Source: Hydrogenophaga sp. (GTDB lineage: Bacteria > Pseudomonadota > Gammaproteobacteria > Burkholderiales > Burkholderiaceae_C). Taken from it: DNA of 64,000 nucleotides. The notes under the pieces were generated by a model. That model saw only the letters and a program-made list of their open reading frames with translations. It had not been told where the DNA came from and ran no database searches. The stretch lies in assembly GCA_018993155.1 (NCBI GenBank), contig JAGKSX010000068.1:16461-80460 (forward strand), given 5' to 3'. This document shows positions 12,835 to 22,591 of the stretch, piece after piece. The position numbers were made by a program, and so were the translations under genes. Within the stretch, counting starts at the first letter, position 1, and the number at the start of each line of letters is the position of its first letter.

Positions 12835-13416
12835 TCAGGCGAAGTTGGCTTCGGCGAACGACCAATTCACCAGTTTGTCGAGGAAGGTCTCGACGAACTT
12901 GGGGCGCAGATTGCGGTAGTCGATGTAGTAGGCGTGCTCCCACACGTCCACGGTCAGCAGGGCCTTGTCGCCCGTGGTCAGCGGGGTGCCGGCTGCGCCC
13001 ATGTTGACGATGTCGACCGAGCCGTCGGCCTTCTTCACCAGCCAGGTCCAGCCCGAGCCGAAGTTGCCCACGGCGGACTTGACGAAGGCTTCCTTGAACG
13101 CGGCATAGCTGCCCCACTTGGCCGTGATGGCCGCGGCCAGCGCGCCGGAAGGCTCACCACCGCCGTTGGGCTTCATGCAGTTCCAGAAGAAGGTGTGGTT
13201 CCAGATCTGGGCCGAGTTGTTGTAGATGCCGCCGCTGGACTTCTTGATGATGGACTCGAGGTCCATGTTCTCGAACTCCGTGCCCTTTTGCAGGTTGTTC
13301 AGGTTGACCACATACGCGTTGTGGTGCTTGCCGTGGTGGTACTCGAGCGTCTCGCGGCTGTAGTGCGGGGCCAGGGCGTCCAGGTCGTAGGGCAGTTTGG
13401 GCAGCGTGTGTTCCAT
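12835..13416 (-). CDS. sodB: Superoxide dismutase [Fe]
   Basis: 193-residue cytosolic enzyme that dismutates superoxide. The metal ligands align as H27 (EYHHGKHH), H74 ([10 protein letters not shown]), D157 and H161 (VDVWEHAYY). The glutamine in AQxWNH, two to four residues before the second ligand, is the pattern of iron rather than manganese enzymes. The start ATG at 13416 has AGAGGA about 5 bases upstream; upstream in-frame sequence is not SOD-like. It is monocistronic, with its own terminator. Confidence 0.96.
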   Translation of the reverse strand: MEHTLPKLPYDLDALAPHYSRETLEYHHGKHHNAYVVNLNNLQKGTEFENMDLESIIKKSSGGIYNNSAQIWNHTFFWNCMKPNGGGEPSGALAAAITAKWGSYAAFKEAFVKSAVGNFGSGWTWLVKKADGSVDIVNMGAAGTPLTTGDKALLTVDVWEHAYYIDYRNLRPKFVETFLDKLVNWSFAEANFA

Positions 13417-13550
13417 GGGGTTCCTCTTGCGTTGGTGTTGTGAAATGGCGCGCTTGGCCGCGGGAAGCGGGGCACAAGGCAATCGGGCCTCCGCATTGTA
13501 GGCAAGGCCAGTGACGGCAGAGCGATCAGGGTTTCTCGGCCCTCGGGGAT

Positions 13551-14849
13551 TCAGCCTTCCACCCTCACATCCAGCGGGCCATCGGCCAGCGTCGCGCGCA
13601 GCGATTGCCCGGGCCGGGCTTGAGCGGCGCGCGTGAGCGCAGCACCATGTTCGTCGGTGAGAAAGGCATAGCCCCGCTGCAGCACGAGTTGCGGATCGAG
13701 CAGGCCCAGCGCAGCCTGGCCGCGCTGCAACCGCTGCCGCTGCGCCTCCAGCGCACGCCGCAAGGATGGCGGCAACTGGGTCTGCAAGGTCTGCAGGCGG
13801 TTGTGCTGGCGCTGGATCGCCAGCGAACCGCTGCGCTGCAAGCCGTGCTCCAGGCTGGCCAGGTGCCGCAGGCTGTCGTGGATGCGCCCGGAGGGCCGCC
13901 CCAGGCGCTGGGCCAGGCGGTCAAGCCGCTGACCGCGCTGATCGATGTCCGAATAGGCGCCATCGCTCAGGCGTTCCTGCAGGTAGGCCAGTTCACCGAG
14001 GCGTTGCACTTTCGTGGGCGCGCACAGCTCGGCCGCCGCCGTCGGCGTGGGCGCGCGAAGGTCGGCCACGAAATCGGCCAAAGTGAAGTCGGTCTCATGT
14101 CCGACGCCGCACACCACGGGCATCGGGGCCTGCGCGATGGTGCGCACCAGCACCGGGTCGTTGAATGACCACAGGTCTTCCAGCGACCCGCCGCCGCGCA
14201 CGAGCAGCAGCACCTCGCTTTCACCGGTGTCGGCATGCCGGCGGTAAGCGGCCTGCAGCGCGATGCACAGCTCGGCAGGCGCCTGTGCGCCCTGCACGGC
14301 CGCCGGGTAGATGACCACCGGGATGTGGGGCACCCGCCGCCTCAACGCCGTGACCACATCGCGCAAGGCCGCCGCACCCAGAGACGTGACGATGCCGATG
14401 CTGCGCGGCTGCGCGGGCAGCGGACGTTTGCGGGCCTCCTCGAACAGACCCTCGGCCTCCAGCTGGGCCTTGAGCTTGAGGAATTGTTCGAACAGCGCGC
14501 CTTGCCCCGCGGGCTGCAGCGACTCGACAATGAGCTGCAGATCGCCGCGCGCACCGTAGACATCGAGCTTGCCACGCGCCTCGACCAGCTGGCCATCGCG
14601 CGGGGCAAAACTCAACTGCTCGGCCGAGCGCCTGAACATGGCGCAACGCACCTGGCCGATGTCGTCCTTGAGCGAAAAATAACAATGGCCGCTGGCCGCC
14701 CTCGAAAAGCCCGAAAGCTCCCCCCGAACCGCCACCGGATTGAATCGGGCCGAGACGGTGTCGGCCACGGCTCGCATCAGCGGGCCAACTGCCCACACAC
14801 GCCGCGCAGACGGCTGATCGGCATCGAACAATGATTCAGCCACGCGCAT
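13551..14849 (-). CDS. xseA: Exodeoxyribonuclease VII large subunit
   Basis: Large catalytic subunit of ExoVII, which degrades single-stranded DNA from both ends. From the chosen ATG it is 432 residues. The N-terminal OB-fold segment is [20 protein letters not shown]. The catalytic-domain signature is [19 protein letters not shown], and [16 protein letters not shown] follows. The C-terminal third is a coiled-coil region rich in Gln, Arg and Leu. The start is uncertain: a TTG at 14909 would add 20 residues, and the ATG at 14849 has GGAG too close to it. No xseB is seen in the window. ExoVII is a conserved repair nuclease. Confidence 0.93.
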   Translation of the reverse strand: MRVAESLFDADQPSARRVWAVGPLMRAVADTVSARFNPVAVRGELSGFSRAASGHCYFSLKDDIGQVRCAMFRRSAEQLSFAPRDGQLVEARGKLDVYGARGDLQLIVESLQPAGQGALFEQFLKLKAQLEAEGLFEEARKRPLPAQPRSIGIVTSLGAAALRDVVTALRRRVPHIPVVIYPAAVQGAQAPAELCIALQAAYRRHADTGESEVLLLVRGGGSLEDLWSFNDPVLVRTIAQAPMPVVCGVGHETDFTLADFVADLRAPTPTAAAELCAPTKVQRLGELAYLQERLSDGAYSDIDQRGQRLDRLAQRLGRPSGRIHDSLRHLASLEHGLQRSGSLAIQRQHNRLQTLQTQLPPSLRRALEAQRQRLQRGQAALGLLDPQLVLQRGYAFLTDEHGAALTRAAQARPGQSLRATLADGPLDVRVEG

Positions 14850-15207
14850 CTCCGGGGCAAATGTGTCCACAAGCCGCGCCGTTGCTGGCGATGTCGAAAC
14901 ACCCTTCAATGGCGCCGTGCGATGCCGCCAAGAGCCTTGATTCCAAAGACATTTGCAGTGCCTGTTTTGTGATCGACGTGTCGCAGGCCCTGCCAGGACG
15001 GGGGTTCGTGCGCATCTCGGGTGAGTTTTTCACAAAGTTATCCACAGAATTTGTGCATCGGGGAGGGGAATCGGGCCCGACTGGCTGGACGGCATGGGCA
15101 GGGGCCGAATGGTCGGTCCCTTCAGAGGGCCGCACATGGGCCTGAGACATAATCGTTCGCACCCTCAAGGCCACCCGCGTCCGGTGGCACTAGCCTGGAG
15201 TTCTGAT
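14850..15207. other. Intergenic region between xseA and exbB
   Basis: About 358 bp separating divergent xseA and exbB. The only distinct structure is the DnaA-box-containing inverted repeat at 15031-15055, plus a CATAAT hexamer at 15148-15153 that could be an exbB -10 element but lacks a clear -35. Short open frames here show no protein-like features. I see no RNA gene. Confidence 0.5.
15031..15055. promoter_or_regulatory. Consensus DnaA box inside an inverted repeat
   Basis: TTATCCACA (15038-15046) is a perfect match to the consensus DnaA box. It is framed by CACAAA (15031-15036) and its inverted copy TTTGTG (15050-15055). It lies about 150 bp before the exbB start codon and upstream of xseA. 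It may be a regulatory or titration site; a single box does not make an origin. Confidence 0.55.
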
Positions 15208-15855
15208 TTGTTTTCCATCATACAAGCCGCTGGCTGGCCCATCTGGCCCCTGATCGCCTGTTCCGTGCTCGGCATGGCCCTGGTCATCGAACGCTTCGTC
15301 AGCCTCAAAACGCGCAAGATCTTCCCGCCCAAGCTGCTCGACGAAGCCATCATGGTCTCGCGCAACGGCATCCCGGGCCCGGACGTGGTCAAGCAGCTTG
15401 AACAGAACTCCGTGCTGGGCACGGTGCTCGCCACCGGTTTCCGCACCTACAACGTCAACCCGCGCGCCACCGAAGACGACCTGCGCGCCAGCCTGGAAGG
15501 CGCGGGCCGCGAGGCCGCCGCCAAGCTGCAGCGCTACCTGGGCGCGCTGGCCACGATCGCGTCGGCCGCGCCCCTGCTCGGCCTGCTCGGCACCGTCATC
15601 GGCATGATCGAGATCTTTGGCTCGCAGGCGGTGGACACCGTTGGTGCCGTGCCCGGCATGGGCAACCCCGGCCAGCTCGCGCACGGCATCTCGATCGCGC
15701 TATACAACACCGCGTTCGGCCTGATCATCGCCATTCCCGCGCTGATCTTCTGGCGCTACTTCCGCGCCCGGGTGGACAGCTACCTGCTGGCCATGGAACT
15801 CGCGGCCGAGCGCTTCGCCCGGCACCTGCTGAGCCTGCGGAAGCCCACGCTATGA
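15208..15855 (+). CDS. exbB: ExbB/TolQ family proton channel protein
   Basis: 215-residue inner-membrane protein that, with ExbD, harnesses proton motive force to energise TonB- or Tol-type outer-membrane processes. There are three hydrophobic segments (about 8-28, 105-130 and 150-175), and the conserved loop APLLGLLGTVIGMIEIF lies before and within the second. The start is a TTG (15208-15210) with GGAG 7 bases upstream; this gives the usual MFSIIQAAGWPIWPL start, and there is no ATG nearby. The stop overlaps the exbD ATG by 4 bp. It heads the exbB-exbD-lpxK-Trm112-kdsB run. Confidence 0.92.
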   Translation: MFSIIQAAGWPIWPLIACSVLGMALVIERFVSLKTRKIFPPKLLDEAIMVSRNGIPGPDVVKQLEQNSVLGTVLATGFRTYNVNPRATEDDLRASLEGAGREAAAKLQRYLGALATIASAAPLLGLLGTVIGMIEIFGSQAVDTVGAVPGMGNPGQLAHGISIALYNTAFGLIIAIPALIFWRYFRARVDSYLLAMELAAERFARHLLSLRKPTL

Positions 15856-16286
15856 ACTTCCGCACCGGTGAGCACGACGAGCCCGAGATCAACCTGATCC
15901 CGTTCATCGACATCTTGCTGGTGGTGCTGATCTTCCTGATGCTCACCACCACCTACAGCAAGTTCACCGAACTGAAGGTGAACCTTCCCGTGGCCGACGC
16001 GCAGGCGCCCAAGCAGAACCCGCGCGAGATCGTGGTGGCGGTGGGCAGCGACGGCCGCTACTCCATCAACCGGCAGGTGCTCGAGGGCGCGGGCGTCGAG
16101 GTCCTCACGCGCGTGCTCTCGGAAGCCTCACAGGACAACCGCGACACGGTCATCGTCATCAGCGCGGACGCCGCCGCCACCCACCAGTCGGTCATCAATG
16201 TGATGGACGCCGCCCGCCGGGCCGGCCTGGTGCAGATCACGTTCGCCACCCAGCAGACGGGTGCCCCCGCCCGCGGCAAACCCTGA
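15852..16286 (+). CDS. exbD: ExbD/TolR family biopolymer transport protein
   Basis: 144 residues. A short cytoplasmic N-terminus precedes one transmembrane helix (about 17-35) carrying the proton-pathway aspartate D20 in FIDILLVVLIFLM. A periplasmic domain ends in the usual VxxVMDAARRAGL block. It works with ExbB in an energy-transducing complex. The ATG overlaps the exbB stop (ATGA). Genes for a TonB or Tol-Pal partner are not in the window, so whether it serves TonB or Tol systems cannot be settled here. Confidence 0.94.
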   Translation: MNFRTGEHDEPEINLIPFIDILLVVLIFLMLTTTYSKFTELKVNLPVADAQAPKQNPREIVVAVGSDGRYSINRQVLEGAGVEVLTRVLSEASQDNRDTVIVISADAAATHQSVINVMDAARRAGLVQITFATQQTGAPARGKP

Positions 16287-16305
16287 CACGCCACGGGTGC
16301 CCGCC

Positions 16306-17376
16306 ATGAGCCAGGCCCAGGGGCAGACGCGGGAAGCCGCCTGGCTGCGGCGCGCCCAGCAGCGCGGCCCGCTGTCCTGCCTGCTCTGGCCCGTCTCCCT
16401 GCTGTACCGCTCGCTCATGGCCCTGCGCCGCTGGCTGTATGCCCGTGGGCTGCTGAAGGTTCACCAGATGGATGTGCCGGTCGTCGTGGTCGGCAACGTG
16501 GTGGTCGGCGGTGCGGGCAAGACGCCCTGCACCATCGCGCTGGTCAAGCACCTTCAGGCGCAGGGCTGGCATCCAGGTGTGGTCTCGCGGGGTCATGGCC
16601 GGCACGCCACCGTCGTGACCCATGTGCTCGCCGACACGCCAACCAGCGAAGCCGGGGACGAGCCTCTCCTGATTCACCAGCGCACCAGCGTCCCCGTCTT
16701 CGTGGCGGCTCGCCGGATCGATGCCGCGCGCGCGCTGCAAGCCACCCACCCCGACGTGGATGTGCTGGTGTGCGACGACGGGCTGCAGCACCTCGCGTTG
16801 GCAAGGCAACTGGCCATCGCGGTGTTTGACGACCGCGGCGTGGGCAATGGCTGGCTGCTGCCCGCCGGCCTGCTGCGCGAACCCTGGCCGCCCGCGCGCC
16901 ACGCGCCGTTCAGGCCCGACCTTCTCCTGCGGCAAGGCCGCGCGGGTGCACCGGCCCCCAAGGGTGTGGCGGCGCCGGACATGCCCGCATTCGGGGCAGT
17001 GCGGCAACTGGCCGCCCATGCCATCGGCCCCCGGGGCGAGCGCATCGAACTGTCGCAATTGAAGGGCGAGCCACTGAGCGCGGTGGCCGGCATCGCCCGG
17101 CCCGAGGTGTTCTTTGACATGCTGCGGGAGGCCGGCCTCGCCCCCGCGCAGCAGGTGGCCCTGCCGGACCACGCCGATCCGGCGGCCTACGCCGAGCTGG
17201 TGCACGGCGCGCGGCACCCCTTGGTCTGCACCGAGAAGGATGCGACCAAACTCTTTGCCCTTTTGCCGGCAGACGGCTCCGTGCAAGCCTGGGCGGTCCC
17301 GCTCGAACTCACGCCCGACCCGGCATTTTTCGAGGCGGTCGACGCGCATCTGGCCGCCTGGCGCCCCGCGCCTTGA
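16306..17376 (+). CDS. lpxK: Tetraacyldisaccharide 4'-kinase
   Basis: Phosphorylates the 4' position of the lipid A disaccharide at the inner membrane, the sixth step of lipid A synthesis. 356 residues. A hydrophobic N-terminal segment (about 24-45) is followed by the P-loop [11 protein letters not shown] (63-73) and the LpxK block [15 protein letters not shown]. The ATG at 16306 is preceded by an in-frame GTG three codons earlier, which is less likely. It follows exbD by 19 bp. Its position with kdsB makes this an LPS-synthesis run. Confidence 0.95.
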   Translation: MSQAQGQTREAAWLRRAQQRGPLSCLLWPVSLLYRSLMALRRWLYARGLLKVHQMDVPVVVVGNVVVGGAGKTPCTIALVKHLQAQGWHPGVVSRGHGRHATVVTHVLADTPTSEAGDEPLLIHQRTSVPVFVAARRIDAARALQATHPDVDVLVCDDGLQHLALARQLAIAVFDDRGVGNGWLLPAGLLREPWPPARHAPFRPDLLLRQGRAGAPAPKGVAAPDMPAFGAVRQLAAHAIGPRGERIELSQLKGEPLSAVAGIARPEVFFDMLREAGLAPAQQVALPDHADPAAYAELVHGARHPLVCTEKDATKLFALLPADGSVQAWAVPLELTPDPAFFEAVDAHLAAWRPAP

Positions 17377-17411
17377 AACCCGGATCCAGCCGGCGCGACT
17401 ATCATTCCGCC

Positions 17412-17618
17412 ATGGACACCAAACTGCTCGAACTGCTGGTCTGCCCGGTCACCAAGGGCCCTCTGATCTTCGACCGCGACAAGCAGGAACTGCTCTCGCG
17501 CAGCGCGCGCCTGGCCTACCCGGTGCGCGATGGCATTCCCATCCTGCTCGAACACGAGGCCCGCACGATCAGCGAAGAGGAAGCGGCGCGCCCATCGGCC
17601 CCCGCCCCGCTCGCATGA
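17412..17618 (+). CDS. Trm112 family protein (YcaR-like)
   Basis: 68 residues. Starts [18 protein letters not shown] and has the [13 protein letters not shown] block, both typical of the YcaR/Trm112 family of small proteins found between lpxK and kdsB. Only one cysteine of the zinc-ribbon pattern is present, as in many bacterial members. The stop overlaps the kdsB ATG (ATGA). The molecular function in bacteria is not firmly established. Confidence 0.9.
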   Translation: MDTKLLELLVCPVTKGPLIFDRDKQELLSRSARLAYPVRDGIPILLEHEARTISEEEAARPSAPAPLA

Positions 17619-18400
17619 GCCTGCCCATCGCGGCGGCCGACTTCACCGTCCTCATTCCCGCCCGGCTGGCGTCCACACGCCTGCCCGACAAACCCCTTGC
17701 CGACATCGCTGGCGTGCCCATGGTGGTGCGCGTGGCGCAGCGCGCCATGCTGAGCGGCGCGTCGCGCTGCGTGGTGGCGGCCGACGATCCGCGCATCGTC
17801 GACGCCTGCGCCGCCCACGGCGTGCAAGCCCTGCTCACGCGGACCGACCACCCCTCCGGCAGCGACCGCCTGGCCGAAGCCTGCGCCCTGCTCGGCCTGG
17901 CGGATGAGGCATTGGTGGTCAATGTGCAAGGCGACGAACCACTGATCGAGCCGACGCTGATCGACGCCGTGGCAGCCGAACTGCGGCGCCGCGACGATTG
18001 CGTGATGAGCACCGCCGCCCACGTCCTCGACAGCACGACCGACTTCCTCAATCCCAATGTGGTGAAGGTGGTGCTCGACCGCATGGGCACCGCGCTGTAC
18101 TTCAGTCGCGCACCCATCGCCTGGTGGCGCGATGGCATGGCATCTGGCCAGCCCATGAGCGCGCTGCCGACCCCTGCGCCACTGCGCCACGTCGGCATCT
18201 ACGCCTATCGCGCCGGCTTCCTGCGGCAGTTTCCCCAGCTGGAGCCTTCGTCGCTGGAAGCCATCGAGTCGCTGGAGCAATTGCGCGTGCTCTGGCACGG
18301 CCACCGCATCGCGGTGCACATGACGGCCCATGCACCGGGCCCCGGCGTGGACACGCCGCAAGATCTTCAACGGGTGCGCGAGCTGCTCGCCAAGGCCTGA
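17615..18400 (+). CDS. kdsB: 3-deoxy-manno-octulosonate cytidylyltransferase (CMP-KDO synthetase)
   Basis: Activates KDO with CTP for attachment to lipid A. 261 residues. The nucleotidyltransferase motif [16 protein letters not shown] is at residues 13-28, with [13 protein letters not shown] in the middle and the C-terminal [12 protein letters not shown] block. The ATG at 17615 overlaps the Trm112 stop by 4 bp and gives the canonical N-terminus. Together with lpxK it forms the inner-core LPS part of this operon. Confidence 0.96.
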   Translation: MSLPIAAADFTVLIPARLASTRLPDKPLADIAGVPMVVRVAQRAMLSGASRCVVAADDPRIVDACAAHGVQALLTRTDHPSGSDRLAEACALLGLADEALVVNVQGDEPLIEPTLIDAVAAELRRRDDCVMSTAAHVLDSTTDFLNPNVVKVVLDRMGTALYFSRAPIAWWRDGMASGQPMSALPTPAPLRHVGIYAYRAGFLRQFPQLEPSSLEAIESLEQLRVLWHGHRIAVHMTAHAPGPGVDTPQDLQRVRELLAKA

Positions 18401-18535
18401 ATTACGGGGCTTGCGGCGGGCGGCGAAGCCCTTTTCCTGTCAGCCAGAGCGAAGGGTGCCCGTGCTATCCTCGACCGGTCGCCCCGGCTCCCACGCCCTG
18501 GGGCCGCCGCTCGAGGCAAGCGGCCAAGCCATTGA

Positions 18536-19213
<678 letters not shown>

Positions 19214-19229
19214 GCCACCCCGGCTTCCC

Positions 19230-19262
19230 GCAGAACACCCGGCCACGTGCCGGGTGTTCTGC
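19230..19262. terminator. Terminator between adk and the DUF6152 gene
   Basis: Perfect 14-bp stem GCAGAACACCCGGC / GCCGGGTGTTCTGC with loop CACGT, followed by TTTC. It lies between convergent genes. Confidence 0.85.
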
Positions 19263-19274
19263 TTTCATGGGAGC

Positions 19275-19751
19275 TCAAGCCGGACTGGAGCGCAGGCCGT
19301 AGACCTTGCCATCCAGAAACACGTACTCGGCGCGCAGGATCGCTTCGCCCTTCTCGTCCTTGAACGTGAAACCCACGGTGGACAGGGAGGCCCCGATCTT
19401 GACCTCAGGCATCTGCCATTGCCCCAGGCGGAACAGCGGCGCCAGTTCGATCTCCCAGCGCCGGTCGCGGCGCGTGGGCAGCGCGGTCTTGGCCAGCAGC
19501 GCGGGCCCGTCGATGCCCGCCGTCTGGGCAGGCAAAGGGCGCTGGCCAAGGTCGGCCGGCAGGCGCAGGGCCTCGGGCAGCTCCAGCACCAGCTCGGCGT
19601 GCGGGTTGCGCCACTTCACGTCGACCACCCGCCCCTCCAGGTAGATCGGCCGGTCCTGGTCGAAGCTGCTCCAGCCATGGTGGGCCAGCGCCCCACCCGC
19701 CCACCCCAGACCCAGCCAGGCGCCGGTCCGAATCACATCACGTCTTTGCAC
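19275..19751 (-). CDS. DUF6152-like exported protein
   Basis: 158 residues. The N-terminus MQRRDVIRTGAWLGLGWAGG carries paired arginines before a hydrophobic stretch and looks like a Tat-type signal, ending at about ALAHH. The mature part starts HHGWSSFD and has VDVKWRNPHAEL, a pattern I associate with DUF6152 proteins, small periplasmic proteins of unknown function. The gene follows the membrane protein gene 19768-20187 by 16 bp, suggesting a two-gene unit with an export/membrane theme. Confidence 0.65.
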   Translation of the reverse strand: MQRRDVIRTGAWLGLGWAGGALAHHGWSSFDQDRPIYLEGRVVDVKWRNPHAELVLELPEALRLPADLGQRPLPAQTAGIDGPALLAKTALPTRRDRRWEIELAPLFRLGQWQMPEVKIGASLSTVGFTFKDEKGEAILRAEYVFLDGKVYGLRSSPA

Positions 19752-19767
19752 GGAGATCTCCTTCCCA

Positions 19768-20187
19768 TCACACGTAACCGATCCAACGGCCGCAGGTCAG
19801 CACCAGCAGCCACAAGGCCGACGACAGCAGCATCAGGAGGCGCGCGGCGCGGTCCTGGCGCTGCAGCGATCGGCGGGCGTGGAACCAGCCGGCGTTGCAC
19901 CCCGCCAGCATGATCAACACCATCTTCGCTGTGAACACGCGATTGGCCAGCAGTTCCCCGGCCTGGGTACCGAACATCAGAAGACCCGAAGCAGCGGCCA
20001 GCGCAAAACCCACCGCCACCAGGCCCAGACTCAGTTTCGCCAGAGGCTCCACAGGCAGACTCTGGCCCCAGCCGAACACCCGCAGCTCCAGCAGCGTCAG
20101 GTTGCCCAGCAACAGCGCCACGCCCAGCAGATGGGCCACTTCCAGCATGGGGTAAGCCCAGGCGTGGGCACCGAGCGCGGCGAACAT
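19768..20187 (-). CDS. Four-helix integral membrane protein (DUF6644/CopD-like)
   Basis: 139 residues with four hydrophobic segments (about 12-32, 48-72, 82-100 and 115-135). A histidine sits in the first helix ([13 protein letters not shown]) and another in the loop GWFHARR. The arrangement resembles small heme- or copper-associated membrane proteins, but I cannot name the family with certainty. It overlaps nothing: it starts 4 bp after the asparaginase stop and is followed by the DUF6152-like gene. A functional pairing with that exported protein is likely. Confidence 0.6.
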   Translation of the reverse strand: MFAALGAHAWAYPMLEVAHLLGVALLLGNLTLLELRVFGWGQSLPVEPLAKLSLGLVAVGFALAAASGLLMFGTQAGELLANRVFTAKMVLIMLAGCNAGWFHARRSLQRQDRAARLLMLLSSALWLLVLTCGRWIGYV

Positions 20188-20191
20188 CGCA

Positions 20192-21154
20192 TCAATCCAT
20201 CAGCAGGTCCAGCGCCAGCGCCAACCGGGCCTTGACCGGCGAAAGCCCGGCCGAGTGCTCGAACGGCAGGCCAGCGTGCGGCACCACCCTTCCGCGCGCA
20301 CAACGCGTTGCGAGCACCACCCGCACCCCTTGCGTCTGCGCGGCATTCAGTGCATCGGACAGCGCCTGGTGAACGGTGCCGTTGCCCGTGCCGGCCACCA
20401 CGATGCCCCGCAAGGGACGAGCGGCGCCAGGCGCCATCAAGGCCCGCACCAGGCTGCCGTCCGCGTCGGCATGACTGGTCACCAGTTCGACCCGAGGCAG
20501 GGCATCGGCCGCCAGGAAGCGGGCCAGGAGGGCTGGATCGTGGGAAGGTACAGAGGCACCCCGGTGTCGGAAACGGCGCACCTCACCCTCCTCCACACAA
20601 GCCAGCGGCCCCGCGTCTCCGGAGTCAAAAGCGTCCAGGCGGTAGGTGTGCACCTTCGCCACCTCCAGCGCCCCATGCACCAGCCCGGCACACACCACCA
20701 CCACGCCGGCCTCCCCCTGCCGCACCACGGCCAGCGCATCAGCAAGATTCTGCGGCCCATCCGGCACCAGCGCGGAAGCCGGGCGCATCGCGCAGGTCAG
20801 CACCACGGGCTTGGTGGGCTGGAGCAGGCGCTGGAGCACGAACGCCGTTTCCTCCAGGGTGTCGGTGCCGTGCGTCACGATCACCGCCGACACCTGGGGA
20901 TCGTCCAGATGTGCCCGGAGTCTTGCCACCAGCGCCCGCCACACCGGCAGGCCCATGTCCTTGCTGTCGACCTGGGCGACCTGTTCCACCTCCAACGGCA
21001 CGCCGGCCAAAGCCGGCACCGCCGCCACCAGATCGGCAACGCCGACCTGCCCCGCCACGTAGCCCACGTTGTCCCCCGCCTGCGCCGCACGCCCGGCGAT
21101 GGTGCCGCCCGTGCCCAGGATCACGAGCCGCCGGCCCTGATTTGTGTCCACCAC
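20192..21154 (-). CDS. Asparaginase family protein
   Basis: 320 residues. It has both catalytic blocks of the L-asparaginase/glutaminase family: GTGGTIAG (14-21) with the nucleophilic threonine, and [11 protein letters not shown] (93-103). The family hydrolyses L-asparagine to aspartate and ammonia. No signal peptide is visible, so it is probably cytoplasmic. Translation starts at GTG (21154-21152) with AAGGA 7 bases upstream; a second GTG follows directly. Its start codon is 129 bp from the divergent lexA ATG, and two SOS boxes lie between. Confidence 0.9.
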   Translation of the reverse strand: MVDTNQGRRLVILGTGGTIAGRAAQAGDNVGYVAGQVGVADLVAAVPALAGVPLEVEQVAQVDSKDMGLPVWRALVARLRAHLDDPQVSAVIVTHGTDTLEETAFVLQRLLQPTKPVVLTCAMRPASALVPDGPQNLADALAVVRQGEAGVVVVCAGLVHGALEVAKVHTYRLDAFDSGDAGPLACVEEGEVRRFRHRGASVPSHDPALLARFLAADALPRVELVTSHADADGSLVRALMAPGAARPLRGIVVAGTGNGTVHQALSDALNAAQTQGVRVVLATRCARGRVVPHAGLPFEHSAGLSPVKARLALALDLLMD

Positions 21155-21164
21155 TTGCCAATCC

Positions 21165-21192
21165 TTGAAAACTGGTTAAAAATACAGATACT
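21165..21192 (+). promoter_or_regulatory. Predicted lexA promoter
   Basis: TTGAAA (21165-21170) and GATACT (21187-21192) are separated by 16 bp. The first SOS box lies in the spacer and the second overlaps and follows the -10 element, the expected design for LexA autorepression. Confidence 0.55.
21172..21187. promoter_or_regulatory. LexA (SOS) box 1
   Basis: CTGGTTAAAAATACAG fits the CTG-N10-CAG LexA operator. It starts 18 bp from the asparaginase start codon and about 97 bp from the lexA ATG. Confidence 0.85.
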
Positions 21193-21206
21193 GGATAAGA
21201 AAACAG
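21191..21206. promoter_or_regulatory. LexA (SOS) box 2
   Basis: CTGGATAAGAAAACAG is a second CTG-N10-CAG site, 19 bp centre-to-centre from the first. Tandem boxes are typical of lexA control regions. Confidence 0.85.
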
Positions 21207-21283
21207 GTATCAGCCACTTCCCGCGTTGCTCCTGCTTCCCCAGATGGCGTTCCCCTTGGCCACCACGTCCCGACGAGGTCCTC

Positions 21284-21970
21284 ATGCTCGACATGCCCCA
21301 TACCGCACCGAAGCTCACCGCCCGGCAGCAACAGATTCTGGAATTGATCCAGACGGCGATCGCGCGCACCGGCGCACCGCCCACCCGTGCCGAAATTGCC
21401 AGCGAACTCGGGTTCAAGTCGGCCAATGCCGCCGAAGAGCATCTGCAAGCGCTGGCGCGCAAGGGCGTGATCGAACTGGTCAGTGGCACTTCGCGTGGCA
21501 TCCGCCTGCGCAGCGAAGACCTGCAGTCCATCAACGATTCGCGCGGGCGCCAGCTTACACTGCCGATCCCCAGCCTGGCCCAGCTGGTGCTCCCCCTGAT
21601 CGGTCGCGTCGCGGCCGGCTCGCCCATCCTGGCGCAGGAGCATGTGGACCAGACCTACCAGGTCGAGCGCAGCCTGTTCCAGCGCACGCCTGACTACCTG
21701 CTCAAGGTGCGTGGCATGTCCATGCGCGACATCGGCATCATGGACGGCGACCTGCTCGCCGTGCAAGCCACGAAGGAAGCCAAGAACGGCCAGATCGTGG
21801 TGGCCCGCCTGGGTGACGACGTCACCGTCAAACGCTTCATGCGGCGCCAGCACCTGATTGAATTGCACGCGGAAAACCCCGACTACAAGACCATCGTCGT
21901 CGAGCCGGGCGAGCCATTCGAAATCGAAGGACTCGCCGTGGGCCTGATACGCAACAGCTTCCAGCTCTGA
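21284..21970 (+). CDS. lexA: LexA repressor, SOS master regulator
   Basis: 228 residues. An N-terminal winged helix-turn-helix (about 10-75) is followed by an S24 autoprotease domain. The self-cleavage Ala-Gly pair is in VAAGSP (A111-G112). The catalytic serine is S146 ([13 protein letters not shown]), and the general-base lysine aligns to K183 (DVTVKRF). RecA filaments trigger its cleavage, opening the SOS regulon. GAGG precedes the ATG by 6 bases. Two SOS boxes upstream show autoregulation. Confidence 0.97.
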   Translation: MLDMPHTAPKLTARQQQILELIQTAIARTGAPPTRAEIASELGFKSANAAEEHLQALARKGVIELVSGTSRGIRLRSEDLQSINDSRGRQLTLPIPSLAQLVLPLIGRVAAGSPILAQEHVDQTYQVERSLFQRTPDYLLKVRGMSMRDIGIMDGDLLAVQATKEAKNGQIVVARLGDDVTVKRFMRRQHLIELHAENPDYKTIVVEPGEPFEIEGLAVGLIRNSFQL

Positions 21971-22111
21971 CCGACCCCGGTCCGTGTCGCCTCAGCAGGT
22001 GGCGGGCGTTTGGTCCCGGTGTGTGCGCAACCCACCACAAGGACACATCCCTGCGAAGGCGTTTGATTTTGCAATCCTGCCTGTGTTCAACCCCACCCAA
22101 TGGAGTTTCGC

Positions 22112-22477
22112 ATGGGAAAAATTTTCAACACCAACACGTGGCGCGCCCCTTTGCAGTTGATCGACTGCTGGTTGCCCTCTCCCGCCCTTCGCCGGGCACC
22201 GGCCGCCAACGAGCCCGTGGCCACGCGGGCTGTGCAGCGCTTTGCGCGTGCCGGGTGGCTCAAGCGCGCCAGCACGGCCCGCACGCCACCTGTCTTGCGG
22301 GCCGTGCCACCGGCAGCGGACCCTGTGCCTCGTGTGCGCGTGCTGCAGCAGACCGGCCCTGTGGCAGCGCACCGAGCCGGTGTCAGGCTGGTGATATCGG
22401 GCCGCATCAACGATGTGTGCGCCGAACTCGATCGACTTGCCGACCAGGAACGCCAGCTGTCCACGCGCGCGGCCTGA
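22112..22477 (+). CDS. Small basic protein with C-terminal ISGR..DVCAELDRL motif (function unknown)
   Basis: 121 residues, rich in Arg, Ala and Pro with a variable middle. It ends in VRLVISGRINDVCAELDRLA, a pattern I recall in small hypothetical proteins of Comamonadaceae. The ATG at 22112 is chosen over that at 22100 because GGAG lies 6 bases before it. There is no signal peptide, membrane segment or known domain. It is 141 bp after lexA with no obvious terminator between, so read-through and SOS co-induction are possible. Coding status is likely but rests on the recalled motif and the ribosome site. Confidence 0.6.
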   Translation: MGKIFNTNTWRAPLQLIDCWLPSPALRRAPAANEPVATRAVQRFARAGWLKRASTARTPPVLRAVPPAADPVPRVRVLQQTGPVAAHRAGVRLVISGRINDVCAELDRLADQERQLSTRAA

Positions 22478-22591
22478 ACTCGGCCGCCGCCAGAGCACGC
22501 GGCCACCCGCCAGGCTCCCGGTGCGCCTTGCCTGCTTGTAACCAGGGGTCAGCGGCCCGGAAGGCCTGGGAGGTGAAGGCACAATAGGGTC

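Noticed and set aside
15038-15046. Replication origin at the DnaA box
   Set aside because: Only one box is visible, with no AT-rich unwinding element, dnaA, dnaN or gidA gene nearby.
14836-15174. A 112-codon open frame in the xseA-exbB gap
   Set aside because: No ribosome site, no domain, and it runs over the DnaA-box repeat; composition looks non-coding.
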